The position numbers were made by a program, and so were the translations under genes. A DNA stretch of 64,000 nt, taken from the NCBI RefSeq assembly GCF_964204645.1, contig NC_134025.1, positions 8,127,001 through 8,191,000 of the forward strand. Reading direction: 5' to 3'. The notes under the pieces were generated by a model. That model had not been told where the DNA came from and ran no database searches. It saw only the letters and a list, made by a program, of their open reading frames with translations. Origin of the DNA: Tubulanus polymorphus (taxonomy: Eukaryota > Nemertea > Palaeonemertea > Tubulaniformes > Tubulanidae). Shown piece after piece: positions 13,645-25,845 of this stretch; positions within the stretch are counted from its first letter, which is position 1; every line of letters begins with the position of its first letter.

Positions 13645-14760
13645 ACCTTTGCGACAAGAAGTTTGCTGTTTTAAAAAAATTAAAGAACAATGACTTGATT
13701 TTGATATTGCTTTCCTACTATAGAATGGTTTTACTTACTTTTACTTTCGGTAGCGATGTGTGGGGCTTGAAAATCTGGTAGAAAGATTGCACTTAATGTT
13801 TTGCAAATACTCATTTGATTTGAAACGAGGGAGATGGGTTTCTATTTTTACCTCACTTTAAAAAAAGAGAGGGATAAAAAGTCATATTCCAAATTCCAAA
13901 AGTGAGGAGGGCAACTAAGTTTTAGTCCAAATTCCAAAAGTGAGGAGGGCAACTAAGTTTTTTCTTTTTAAATGCGGTGATTTTGAAATAGTATGTAATT
14001 GGAGGTATTGTAAGAACGGTTGCTTATCGAACTGTGAGCTTGGAATGGTTGCCTGTCTAATCTGGTAGGGTTCCATAGTCTAATCAATTAAATGTTATGA
14101 TGAATGTGTATCTTCTTAACCACACGTAACTGCGACCGTGAGACAAAAACAAGTATGATCAGTTTATTTTTCGGGATGCGCATCTTTATTTCTATTTTCT
14201 ACTGACGAACTTTTTTGACCCACGCGTAAAAATGAAACTGATGAGAAACAAGTTATTTTTTGTGTAGCCTTAAAGTCAAATGTCTGAAATTTTGGGGAAA
14301 ATTCAAAATGGAAAAGAGACGCTATTTCTAAAAAGGATTATGTATCGTGTTTTGTACGACTTTTTTTTATAGTAACCACCCTAGAAAACTGCGGCCAGCC
14401 TTGGACATATCTGGTTTTATCCGAACTTTCCAAACCTAGATTATCTCGGCGCTGTAGTTTAACAGAGACTGCGGGACCAATTTATACAGAAATGGCATTC
14501 AGAAATAGATATATTAAGTAAGTTTAGAACATAAAAGATTATAAAACCTGACTGGAGCCAGGAGATCTATTTTTCTAAGCTCTCCACACTTGATTGTATA
14601 TTGCTATGTAAATCTAAACGCTCGGTCGTTTCCATGATATTGCAAGGGAACGACAAGTGCAATATGAACCTCATCGATGACGAGTTTCCATTTCATTCTA
14701 GAATATAACCTATTTGTTCTACTATAGAACTTCACTTCAGGCTCTTTTTAACACGGAAAA
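13645..14760 (+). mobile_element. Decayed LINE fragment (same family as 1-4264)
   Basis: Plus-strand remnant of a LINE ORF2 3' half. Legible pieces are TFGSDVWG, ERLHLMFCKYS near 13740-13815, a KFWG stretch near 14285, and a stretch near 14385-14510 parallel to the ORF2 C-terminus of the first LINE. It is full of indels and stops. The same remnant, with the same left junction to the GH3 fragment, recurs at 25845-27130, so it was there before the unit was duplicated. Confidence 0.75.
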
Positions 14761-15189
14761 GTGCATGCCCATTATATCAAAGAAGCAAACAAACTGTTAT
14801 ACCCCCACCACCATTCGTCACCGGGTAGGCGCACATTGCACCATTGTTTATGGGTTTGTTTTTGGCTTACGTCGTTTGGATCTTGCTTTTCAAAAACTAA
14901 CCCCTTCGGATTATTCATTTCATCACGACGGGACAGCATTTGAAGTGTTGCCACCATGAATCGAATTCGTTTGCACTATATTCGTCTTTTTCTTCTGGAT
15001 AAGGATGTATTTTACGTATTTCTTCCCACGAAATTTTTTTGAAAAGATTATTTCGTTCCCACGAAAGAAATATTCATCTTTAACCGTGTCACCTCCGGGG
15101 CTCCGTAGAAAGCAACAAAGAGAGTGTCTAATAAATGGGCCAGTGTCTCACTTATTTATGAAGGGGTTGAAATATAGACTGAGCGATTT
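14761..15189. other. Unassigned, part of the duplicated unit
   Basis: Short overlapping open frames with no coding signature. The stretch is homologous to about 27150-27370 upstream of copy C. Nothing identifiable. Confidence 0.4.
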
Positions 15190-16436
15190 ATAGGTCTCTA
15201 ATGATGGCAAAGGCCTTGATATTTTTTCAGTATGAATGTTACTCGTGATACATTAGGCATAATTGTTTTTTTTTCGGTACAGATAAGATACTCACGATGA
15301 CAATAAAAATGTTAGCTATTACTCCCGCAATCAAAAATAAAGCCACAACTAATCGCTTTTATTACCGCGTTCAGTTCATTATTTACACTGAACTCTCTAA
15401 TGAAAGCTTTCAGCCTGAAATTTGGTAATTGAAAGAATACCCGAGGTAGAAATGGGTGGAAGTTATTTCATTCTATCTCCGTTATACCGATGAATGTTAA
15501 TTCTGTCGCATCAAAATTCCGTCTAATTTGATCATAAAATAGTCGCACTCAGACCAGGAGAGCCCACTTTAAACACATTAAGAAGATTACAATCAAGTAT
15601 ATTTGCTAATCTATATTTCATTCATTAAACATTAAAAAAAACATGAAACATTAAACATAAAAATGTTTCATAAATAGGTTCTATTTACATTGCTTGAGCT
15701 AAATAATGTCCGGTGATTTCCCACCATATTCTTCATAAACAAATCTAAAAATTTGCCGCGGTTCCAATGAGGATTAATTTTAGAGATTTCTATGATAACA
15801 CACTGTTTAGGCGGTCTGTGATTGATGCGCGTGGCGCTGCATGCATATTTGATAAATGTTGTCATTCGCCTTGTCAAATCATTCATAATCGCATCGTTTT
15901 GATAATGTTTATAAAGTTGTAAGTTGTAAGTTATAAGTCGACCGAACGTACGGGAATGGAACGTCACGACGTAAGTAAAGGTTTCATTCTAATCAATCGT
16001 TGGCTATTACGTAGGCCAAATTCTTTTTCATTCCGAATTTCACTTCTTTGTGAATTTTTCCATTATCACTTCCTGAAGATTGATTTATTGAATTATAGAT
16101 TTGATTGAATTATTGAAATGATAAGTATATGAAGGGAAAAGACTCACAGCATTTGAATTGAAACGTCGCACATCTCTGATAGTTTTTCTTTTATTGTGGG
16201 GTTTTCTTCAATTCAGTGGGGTCAAAAATATGAAAATGAACACCTTGGTCATATCATTGGCACAGATGCCACTGACTTCAGCTTTAATCTCTTTGCCATT
16301 TATCATCTTCCAGATAAATTAAACAACGTTAGAACGAAATCCAGTCGCAACGCACAAAAAGCAAAGACATCTGATCATTATTTTGGCATTCTTCGTTTAT
16401 AATAATACTTCGCTGCTAAACGTACGGTGCACCGAA
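15190..16436 (+). other. Duplicated 5' flank of receptor B
   Basis: Matches 5265-6545 and 27370-28909. It probably holds the promoter and 5' UTR. Translation should start at 16437, where the ATGGGATATCCTA context matches receptors A and C; in-frame codons further up lack an ATG. Confidence 0.55.
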
Positions 16437-19400
16437 ATGGGATATCCTATAAAGTTTTTGATGGTGATATTTTTCACAGGAATTTTGAGTTTTCACGCGA
16501 CAAAAGTTATTTTGCGGAAGGAAGAAAATGGTTTTCTGAAGGTGCCATTCATCCTAAATAACCAAACGGACAATTCCATACTAATTGTCGAGTTTCCTCC
16601 GCCGCTGTTCCACAGTATCATCAACGACGTACAATTAACGCCGGTTGTCGTTGATATTAATTTCAAACAGTCGTCATCTGTTTGCAGAGCGAATTTAAAT
16701 CTTATTCTCGCCATCATCATAGATAACGAATCACTAAACATGGAAGTATCCAAATTCGTGAATGACGAGCCGATTTGTATTTCTTTGAAGAAATCACTTC
16801 ACAACAACATATCTTTTCAAATAATCTCCAAAGAAAAAGCCGTTTGCGTGGTTTGGGGAATGGCCATTTTATACTACGACCGATTTGCGTGCTCAAAAGC
16901 CAGACTAGAAGAAAGTACACTAGCCGTTTCAACAGTTTCTGATGGGTTATCAGGCACTTTACAATCACCATGGCATCCATATAAGCGATATCCATCATCA
17001 TTAGATATCGACTATATCTTCCCATCAAGAACCGGATTCCATAACCAGTTTTACTGTCTACAATTTGACATTCAGGATACGAGATATTGCAAGGCGGACT
17101 CGTTATCCATTTATGGCGGATTGCAACGTGAAAACGGTAATCTAATGGGAGTTTACTGCGGTAATATTCAACCCGGAAAAATTAACGTGACCGCTGGTTT
17201 GTCGTCGGCTATGTTAATAGTTTTTAAAAGCGATATTATCGTCAGTGGTCGTGGCTTTTTGTGCGCTTATCAGATTCACGAAGGCAATAAAACATTGTCT
17301 ACCACTCTCACTACGGACGTATCTGAATTGAGTGGCTCATTTGCGTCTAATACATCGGACCCTTTCTATTCGTACGTTTGGCGGATCCATGGGAAATTTG
17401 GAAATGTTATCAATATTTTCTGGGATTTCTCGAATACGTCTTCTCAAGACCTCCAAGATATCTACTTAAAGGTAACCGAAGGACCAAAAAATAAGATCAT
17501 TTACGAGCATGACAAGCAACATGTGATTGGTAACATAACATCGATAGGGTATTTTGTTTCGGTCGCATTAACTTTTACGTCTATGAGAAAAGCACCCCTC
17601 ACTTTGACTTACAGACAGTTCCAAGATTGGTGTCAGGGCATTTTCGCCAATGTTTCTAGATCAGAAATAGCAGCTGCATATTTAAGTATGCACACGTGTT
17701 CTAACAAAACAATCTATTCATTGAATAGAATAAGTACCCATGAAGGGGGAAAAATCCAAATTTTGTTAGATACCGTTCGTCTCACTAGTTTCAATATCAA
17801 TTGTGAGCGAGGTTTTTTAGTCGATTATGGTAATAGCTCATTTGCTGAACCATTTTGTGTCATGACGCGCGATCCCAGTAGTACACCCGAACATAAACGA
17901 CGAATACCATTCGTATCCGCAAATAACAAAGTCTCCATCGTCTTGTTTTCGTATTCTGACGTCGAAGACCGCGATTTAGCGGTAATTGTCGAGTATAAAA
18001 TGCTAGAATGCCAAACACGCCATGATAGAACACGTAACATCGAAATGATTGGTAATTTGTGGAATACAAGGGATATAACAGTTCCGTGTTACTCGGCCTT
18101 TTGGCATCTAGTGGATGATGATGATATCGATGTAAACGGAAATCATACCATCGGCACTGAATCAAACGTTATAAAACTCGATAAATATTATCCGGCCGAT
18201 ATTGATATTCAAACCCAAGGAAGCTGTTTATTTGTGATATACCTACGTAACATTACCGGTCATATTCAGGCATACTCAGATGGGAATCGTGTCAGCGTGA
18301 GCACTCCATCCACCGTTTATATCAAACGATTGTACTGTAGCCATCAGCAAACAACCGTGTTATTAACATTGAAAAAGCGCTGTCACACTATCACCGAACT
18401 TCGTGATTCGCAGATTTCTCAATTCAGGACTCTATGTGGTAACATTAGACTAGCGAATTTTATATTAGGAAGTCGCTCTCCGTATTATTTTCGGGCAGTT
18501 ACAAATATCAAACGTATCTGCGAAGATTCCGACAAATATTTCATTATCCGATTAGATTCCGTAATTTCTTCTGATGGCGTATCACTGAAAGTAGACGAGT
18601 GTCTCGGAGACAAAATATGTCCGTGTTACTTCGATATATGTTGCTCTAAAAAGAACATTATGCTCATTGATGGGATATATAGAGATCGCGGAGAAAGAAC
18701 CATTCGCACCACCGGGCCCGCGTTCAGTGTCATCATTGAGGGTGAGCCTCATGACAGCGTTTCTAAATTTGTCATGAACTACGATATAGCCCAACAACCA
18801 ACCCAGTCAATATCCATTCTTCAACACGGAAATTTTTGTCCTGATGGATTTGTGTTCTGGAATAGGTTTTGTTATTTTTTCGATGTAAGCTCTAAAATCG
18901 ATAGCAAAGCGGTTAGAACATGGTCAGAAGCCGAAATGTTTTGCAATTCAAAAGGAGCAGAGCTTGTAAGCATACTCGATGAAGTTGAATTTGAATTCCT
19001 TCACGAAATGTGGCGCGGAGTTTGGTGGAAAAAATTTCTGCATATTCAAAGAGACGGATGGATTTTTATAGGACTTCAAAACAAAGTTGATGTACGTATA
19101 AATCAACATTTATTAATGAATGAAGTAGTTGAATAGTAATAATGATGATAATGATGATAATGATAATGATAATATAAAATAGACTCAGATTAAAGATGTT
19201 GCTTGAATTCATATTTTATCATTTTAGGTTAACAAGTACACGTGGACTGATGGCAATCCATTGACTTATAGCGAATGGTATGAACCATTAAGACGCATGT
19301 TTCATTTGTCTGAAGAAAAAAAGTTCGCTCCTATTAACCATGCCTACCTCAAAAAAACGAAATTCTTCGATCCTGATTTGTTACAACCATCAAGGGATCC

Positions 19401-22400
19401 ATCGTCACGATGTGTTGTAATGCACGTCGACGTGCTTTTTTACCGGACAAATTGGATAAAGATCCCCTGTGACTACCCGATCTACAATTTCGGTTTTGTT
19501 TGTAAGAAACCTCATTCACCAGCAAAAACCAGGTGGAGCCGTTCTGTGTTTTCAAAAACGAAAGGAGAATACAATAATACCGCTGCTCATCAAACACTTA
19601 AAAGCGATGAGAATAACAAAAAAAGTATTTACTCGTCATTAACTCCAATGACGTCATATTGTCCTAACGGCTGGACATACGTGAATGAAAATGTTTGTTG
19701 GATGCTCATTTCAGGTCTCGGTAATTTAGATAGTAAGTATTCATACGAGAATGCTGTAAATGACTGTTATCCATATGCGCTGCAAGATGAATCTGACATC
19801 GACCCTCATGTACTTAACGATATGCTGAAAATATGGATGCATAGACCAGAATATGGAACCATTTACTTGAGGCAAAATCATGACGGACGAAAAAAGATTA
19901 TCGTCGGAAAGTATTCGAGATACCCAAAAACGTACAGAGATCAAGATACATCCATTTCGAAATTCAGACAAGTTGATTATCATATCGCCATTCATGAAAA
20001 AGCATTAGCACGGAATGTGCTTTGTAAGTCTGTACCATTTCGTCGCAGAACGTTTTCATGCAGCAATGGCCAATTCATGTGCGGAGATGGAACATGTATT
20101 GCCGACGTTCACGTTTGTGACAGAGTTTCCAATTGCGCTGATCAGTCGGACGAAATGGATTGCACCGATATAAGTAGTAACGCTAACGGACTCTTCACTT
20201 GCAACAATGGCCAAACAATATCAATATCTCGTTACTGCGACTTTCGCTCTGATTGCCTTGATCACTCGGATGAAACAAGATGTATTACGGGATCTTGTGA
20301 GAGTGGGGAACAGCCGTGTCGAAACGGACAATGCGTCTCAAACAGTAAGTGGTGTGATTTTGTCAAAGACTGCATCGATGGAACTGATGAAATTGAAAGC
20401 CACTGTCAGAGTGATTGTAAGAATGGATTTAAATGCTATTCGGGTCTGTGTATTCCACTTTGGAAATATAAAGATGGTATATCTGACTGTCCAGGTACTT
20501 ACGGTGAAGATGAAGATCTAACGTTGGCAGATATGATACGCGGGACATTTGAGTTTACCCTATCATCAGGAATTGTCACCCAAAAGAGCACTGATCCATT
20601 TTGTAAGAAAATTTCAGATGTCCGGTGTGTGTTTGATCGCCCCAGTTGTATACCTAGACACAGAACGTGTATCTTGGACGACAACAATACGTGTCGAGAG
20701 ATGTTCCATCTCCAATCATGCCAGAATTTCACCTGTCCCGGAATGCTGAAATGCCCTGAAAGTTACTGCATCCCAGTGCGAAAGGTATGCGACGGAGTCT
20801 GGGATTGTAAAAACGGTTACGATGAAATGGATTGCGAGCACGGATTATGCCCCGGTAATTTCTACTGCCCTGAAGAAAGAATATGTATCTCGCAAGAAGA
20901 AGTATGCGACGGTGTAGTGCACTGTAAAAAATCATTTGACGATGAGAGATATTGCGGTAATACATGTGCGGATGGCTGCCATTGCTTTGGTTATGCTGTC
21001 AACTGTGGCTCAAGTCCACAAAACAGCACTGGTTGGATTAGCAAAAGCACACGATTCTTAAATCTTTCTTACAGCCGTATTACTTTAGATAACGAAACGT
21101 TTAAATCTTTTTATCGTTTGGGACACCTCGCCCTCAGCCACAACAGAATATCTGAGATCGGTTCGAAAACATTTTCCGATCTTGTTAATTTACTGACTCT
21201 TGACCTCAGTAACAACGAGATACAATTCATTGATACCGAGATTCTTGAAGGACTTTCAAGACTTCAGTTTATTCACCTGGCGGGTAATCCACTTTCACGC
21301 CTCAAACCAATGGCGTTTCAGTACTTGTCGTCGGTCCAATCATTTTCTATCAATGAAATGTACAGACTAAATTCGATACCTCAAAATGCTTTCTTTGGGA
21401 TGATTTCATTAGAAAAATTAGACATAAGCGTAAATTCTATCAAAACTATATCCGATCACGCATTTTCTGGTCTTATACATTTAAGGGTTCTCAATGTAAC
21501 TAAAAATCAACTCGAGCCGATATCACCAAACGTATTTCATAATTTATCCTTGGAGGAGCTCTACACCGATGCCTTCAAATTTTGTTGCATTGCAAACAAA
21601 TACGAACAACACGCGCAATCGTGTTCCCCCGATCCAGACGAGTTTTCCTCTTGTTCTGATTTATTAGATAAACTTCCTTTACAGGTCGGTGTTTGGGTAC
21701 TTGGTGTAATGGCTGTTTTTGGAAATTTATTTGTCATTGGATATCGGTGCCGGGGAGAGAAAAATAACGTTACCAATTATTTGGTATTGACACTGGCAAT
21801 ATCAGACTTTTTTATGGGTGTCTACCTAATTATCATTGCTAGTATGGACACCATATATAGGGGAGAATATATTACTTACGAGGATATTTGGAGGAACAGC
21901 TTACTTTGTAAATTTGCTGGAGTCCTGTCAGTTGTTTCTAGTCAGATGTCGGTATACACTATGCTGTTGGTGACAGTTGACAGGTTCATCGCTATCGTCT
22001 TCTTTCTGAAGCCACAGTTTCGGGTATCCATGAAACGTGCATTTACGTGTACATCAGTTGGCTGGATTATCTGGATCCTAATAGCCATTATTCCTCTTAC
22101 AGAACCGTATTTAGGTGGTTCGTACTTTGGCAATTATTACGGACGAAATGGAGTGTGTTTGCCATTTACAATTAGCAAGGGAGATGAGCTCGCAAAGGAG
22201 TATTCTTTGGCGCTACTCCTTTTTAATCTAGTTACATTTATGTTAATTGCATTTTGTTATATAGCAATCTACCACGTGTACCGCGTTTCGGAAAATAAGA
22301 TGGCGGAATGTAAAAGCCGCACCAAATCTAACGAAATGACTTTGGTCAAAAAGCTTATTTTGATATTAATGACGGACTTAATATGCTGGTTCCCGATTGT

Positions 22401-22641
22401 GATTACTAAACTGATGGCGATTAACGGAACTTTCATTAACCCGGAAGCGGCAGCCGTCATGGCGGTTGTCATTCTTCCATTTAATTCTTCGTTGAATCCA
22501 TTCCTTTACACATTCTCCGCTATTCGAGCAGCGAGGTTAAACAAACAGGTGCAGAGAAAATCAAGAAGCTCAATTTCTATGGCAACGATCTCGGGATCTC
22601 AGGTGACAGTTACTACTACAAGTCAGGGGCCAGTTGCATAG
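16437..22641 (+). CDS. Receptor B: CUB / C-type lectin / LDLa / LRR / 7TM G-protein-coupled receptor
   Basis: Intact paralogue of receptor A. Exons are 16437 to about 19127 and 19228-22641, with a 100-bp intron whose donor is weak (gtagttg or gttgaat) and whose acceptor is attttag. Exon 2 has exactly the length of A's exon 2 (3414 nt); the product is about 2034 residues. Domain order is as in A: signal peptide, CUB-like units, C-type lectin domain crossing the intron (WTDGNP kept), degenerate lectin-like unit, LDLa repeats, LRRs, 7TM with DRF, CWFP and NPFLY. The C-tail is Ser/Thr-rich and ends SQGPVA as in A. Differences from A cluster in the first 130 residues and in the stretch before the lectin domain, while the CUB and several LDLa blocks are almost identical even at silent sites. 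It is presumably a second functional receptor with altered ligand preference (inference). Confidence 0.9.
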
Positions 22642-23106
22642 TCATGGCTTAGATTTAAGACTGGTCTAATACCAATTTAGTTCTATACTCAATCTAACAA
22701 CTTAAGACCAGTCTCAAGATTTAAGACCAATTTTGGACTTAAGTCAAGACTGTGCAACTGGGCCCAGTAGTTAAAGATTCCGTTAAAGATTCCGTTTATT
22801 ATCGAAATGATGGCCTATATCATTATCTATATATGTTTGTCGAGGAGACGTTTTTTTTTCATGAAGTAGGTTAAAATGTTGAGATAATTATAAAAAGGCT
22901 TATCGAGTAACCATAACGCAATCATTACCTTTGATCAAATATATTCTATCCTTATTATAATTGTTTGATTTATCCTTGTAACGATTCTGTGTAAATTCAA
23001 CATTGTATTATGTAAACAATATACGTCGCGTGATATAAAAACATGTTTTTCCATCATCTTTCTATCGGTAAATATTATCTCAGTTCTTGCACAACTGGTC
23101 ACGTTG
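22642..23106 (+). other. 3' flank of receptor B with a small palindromic insertion
   Basis: Homologous to the 3' flank of A, ending in gtcgcgtgatataaaaacatg near 23040. Relative to A it carries about 90 extra bases near 22677-22765 made of repeated and inverted ttaagaccagtct/agactggtct words ending gggcccagtagttaa, probably part of a short interspersed repeat. The rest of the interval has nothing recognisable. Confidence 0.5.
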
Positions 23107-23113
23107 ATCTAAC

Positions 23114-23567
23114 CTACGAGCAATCATCTTAAGCCCGGCGCACACCTTTGCGATTGATCGTATGATCCTTTCATCGCATGGTTTTATCGCATCATCGTAA
23201 AGGTATGCGGTGGCATCCGGAGCCGATTTCATCGCATCATCGCTTCATCGCAACAAATCAAACTTGTTTGATATTTTGCATGCGATTTTTCCGTGCGATG
23301 AAAATCGTAAAGGTGTGCGGGCTACGCTGTCGATGTTCAGAACGAACATTTTTAGTAGCCAATCGGAATTAACGATGAAGCAATCACGGGATGTTCAAAA
23401 TGGCGGCTCAGTCACGTGATTGAATCCAACTCGAGGCCCTCATAAAAAATCGCAAAGGTATGCGGGAATGATGCGATTTTCGTCGTGTCATCGTGTCATC
23501 GCATGCGATGATACGATGACACGATGATCGCAAAGGTGTGCGCCCGGCTTTAGATAATTGCTCGTAG
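23114..23567. mobile_element. MITE with about 45-bp terminal inverted repeats and 7-bp target duplication
   Basis: The left terminus CTACGAGCAATCATCTTAAG, continuing through the CGCACACCTTTGCGAT block, is mirrored at the right end as ATCGCAAAGGTGTGCG through TTGCTCGTAG. Both ends are flanked by ATCTAAC (23107-23113 and 23568-23574), a clean target-site duplication of 7 bp (8 bp, GATCTAAC, if the end is drawn one base in). The interior is built from repeated TCATCGCA words and has no transposase, so it is non-autonomous. Short open frames inside it are chance products. Confidence 0.9.
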
Positions 23568-23574
23568 ATCTAAC

Positions 23575-24120
23575 ACAGTTGAATGAGTGAATCCAGTTGA
23601 CGATAGACCTTCTTTTGCAGGATATGATGTATCCTTTGAATAGTGGAATTGTAACTTTCTAGAATCGTAGAAAAGATGACACAATTCAATATCAGACTAG
23701 GGTGTTGCGTCTGTGTATAAAAATGCTACGTATATTTTTGTATCTGTGAACATACAAGACATATTAACTTGTGAAGAGAATTCAGCCAGTCAAATGGAAG
23801 ACTTGATGGTTAATAGGGGAGGGTTTGCTACTCGGCCATGTTAGGTGTTGTAGGTATTAGCTTGTTGCCATGAACTATTTAAAACAATCTAAAGCATATA
23901 TTGCGAAGTTGCACTGAAACCAAATGGTATCATACCATTGTAACAAGGAGTGTTAAAATTAAATATGTGCGCTTTCCTTTTCTAATGAGGAGACCCTCAT
24001 AATCTCTGGAATTTCCTGCTGAAATGTTAAGCAATCCTTCTCCAACTTAAGTTTTAAGTCTTCTCTGAAACAGGCATTCGGGTGATTCTCCGCAATTAAT
24101 GAATTAAGCTTTCTATTAAG
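23575..24120. other. Intergenic, homologous to the region after copy C
   Basis: The stretch with ttgctactcggccatgtt (near 23826) and ataccattgtaacaaggag (near 23930) is homologous to about 38370-38700. This shows that the duplicated unit runs on past the receptor into the GH3 gene. No gene is recognised; weak open frames differ between the two copies. Confidence 0.5.
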
Positions 24121-24135
24121 AAATGTATTGTCGTT

Positions 24136-24708
24136 CATGAGATATATCGTTAGATTTGTAGATTATGTGATTCGGGCCAAAATTGAAGATGAGCAACACT
24201 TTACCCCCCGATGTAAATTTTATGATACCGAAAGGAATAATTTTTTGAGCTCGCTCCGAGTAATTATCCCCATTGACAATATTTCCGACGATGAACTTTT
24301 CGTCCTTCTGATGTCCTACGGCAATGACTTTGAGATATGTAACCTTTTCTGTAGCTATGTACAGCGAATAACAGATATAAGAAACGGGTCTTTTTGTTAA
24401 CTACAGGTCTCACAATCATGGGGTGGGAGCACGTGGTGTTGTAGTGCAGATTTTTGACCGCGGGAGTTATGTCGTGAGTTTTCTTTTTTTTGTCGGCCTC
24501 GTGATTGTGGGACCTTAGCTCTTTTTATACTTAACATGATAGGCTACTGTGCTGCCGTCCCTTCGATTCTATTATTTTGTTCTTTTATCCTTTCCACATT
24601 GTTTTTACTTTATTGACTTTATTGACTTCACACTCGAATGTTTTTTATTGTAAGATTTTAGAGTTCAATAAAGTTCTATTCTAATCTATTCTATTCTATA
24701 TTGAATAT
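24136..24708 (+). mobile_element. 5'-truncated LINE 3' end
   Basis: An open frame (24128-24400) ends in a stretch around IEDEQHFTPRCKFYDTERN, the C-terminal zinc-knuckle region typical of LINE ORF2 proteins. A 3' UTR follows, then AATAAAG and a short repeated tail of TCTAT type ending near 24708. The homologous sequence after copy C (near 38700) runs through without it, so it is an insertion specific to this unit. Exact ends and target duplication are not resolved. Confidence 0.7.
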
Positions 24709-24715
24709 TCAACAA

Positions 24716-25082
24716 TTGATCTAACTGTTGAAGTACACATTATGGAAATTAACTAATTAATGTACATTCTATGTGTACTACATATTGACAGAAACCGTTC
24801 ACTTAAATGGCAATCTAATTTCATTCAATTTCATTTAAATGAAACGTGATTCGGGCATTTCTAATGCATCAAATTATTTGGGCCGACACATCAATGAATA
24901 AATACTGTAATGATTATTCTTAGTGCTCATTGCCCACGCATCAACCTGTGGTTACCAACCATCATTGCAAGTGAAGCAACTTTGTATTCAGCCCGTGTGG
25001 CATTGAGTTGCGGAGATTTCGACTGTGTGCATCAAAATATTCAGGGGGGTATATGGTTACCATGCATATATACCACACGTAC
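24716..25082. other. Intergenic between LINE fragment and GH3 remnant B
   Basis: Homologous to about 38712-39234 after copy C (shared gaagtacacattatggaaat and gctcattgcccacgcatcaac). Nothing else recognised. Confidence 0.45.
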
Positions 25083-25845
25083 CTTCCGTTTATGTGAAAT
25101 GAAGGAAGCTGGTGGAAAATTCCAACGACCTTGACAATCTCACCAGTTCTGTAATGATATTAACCACCATCAGTAGTGACAATCAGTTCGTACATTAAAT
25201 GTAAATTAATGAGAAATTTTCTCCTTCACTTACCTGAAAATGAAGAAAATGATAACAGAATATTTTGCAGCTAATAAAATATGAATGAAAAAACCCTAGA
25301 TTTTGAAAACAACGTCTCGGATGCGTTATATAATCTGGGATGGTAGTTTTACAAAATATTTGCTCGTTTGTAAGAAAAACCCTTTCCGATGTCAGGCTAT
25401 ATTACCTCGTGTAAAAGTAACGTTGAGCTTTGTAAGTGCACTGAATCAAATGGCATAAATTCGAAGACTACCCCAAACGGGGCTGCGGAACATCCGTACA
25501 TGTAAGAATACATATGCACATGACCAAAGTAGTCCTAACGTATATTTTCTATTTCCTGTTCCAAAGGACCCGAACCATGTATCTGGATGACCTGCAGCGT
25601 TGGCCATATCCTCGGGAAAATAGAAGTAAAGTCTCCCAGTAAGACATTTCGTAGTTCTACAGCCCGGGCTGGATTCGGAGGTAGACCGTTTTCGAGTTGT
25701 TTCTTTGCTTCCGATGAAATCTGCTCCGAAGCGGCGTAATGTAGTTTATAAAATCCATGTCTCTCCGTACGATAGGAACGACTGTGAATGCAACATAATA
25801 CAACAGGCAAAATGTATATGTAACCATGCGAAACGAAGTTTGATG
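25083..25845 (-). pseudogene. GH3-domain gene remnant B (exons 2 and 3)
   Basis: Minus-strand remnant. Exon 3 (about 25083-25235) still shows the equivalent of YELIVTTDGG but has an insertion of about 20 bases near 25195. Exon 2 remains at about 25474-25800, with SSEAKKQLENG, PARAVELRN, LLGDFTSIFPRIWPTLQVIQ and GSGPLEQE legible. The same block of about 125 codons is deleted as in remnant A. The 5' part of exon 2 is gone: the gene breaks off at the same point as remnant A, where LINE-derived sequence begins. Confidence 0.82.

Noticed and set aside
16383-16436. Upstream in-frame extension of receptor B (and of copy C at 28856)
   Set aside because: There is no ATG in the extension; the ATG at 16437 matches receptor A's start and leads directly into a signal peptide.
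23178-23419. Two overlapping plus-strand frames of 60-70 codons
   Set aside because: They lie wholly inside the MITE, are made of its TCATCGCA words and look like no protein.
24910-25134. Plus-strand frame of 74 codons
   Set aside because: It is antisense to the GH3 exon 3 remnant and not conserved in the other unit.
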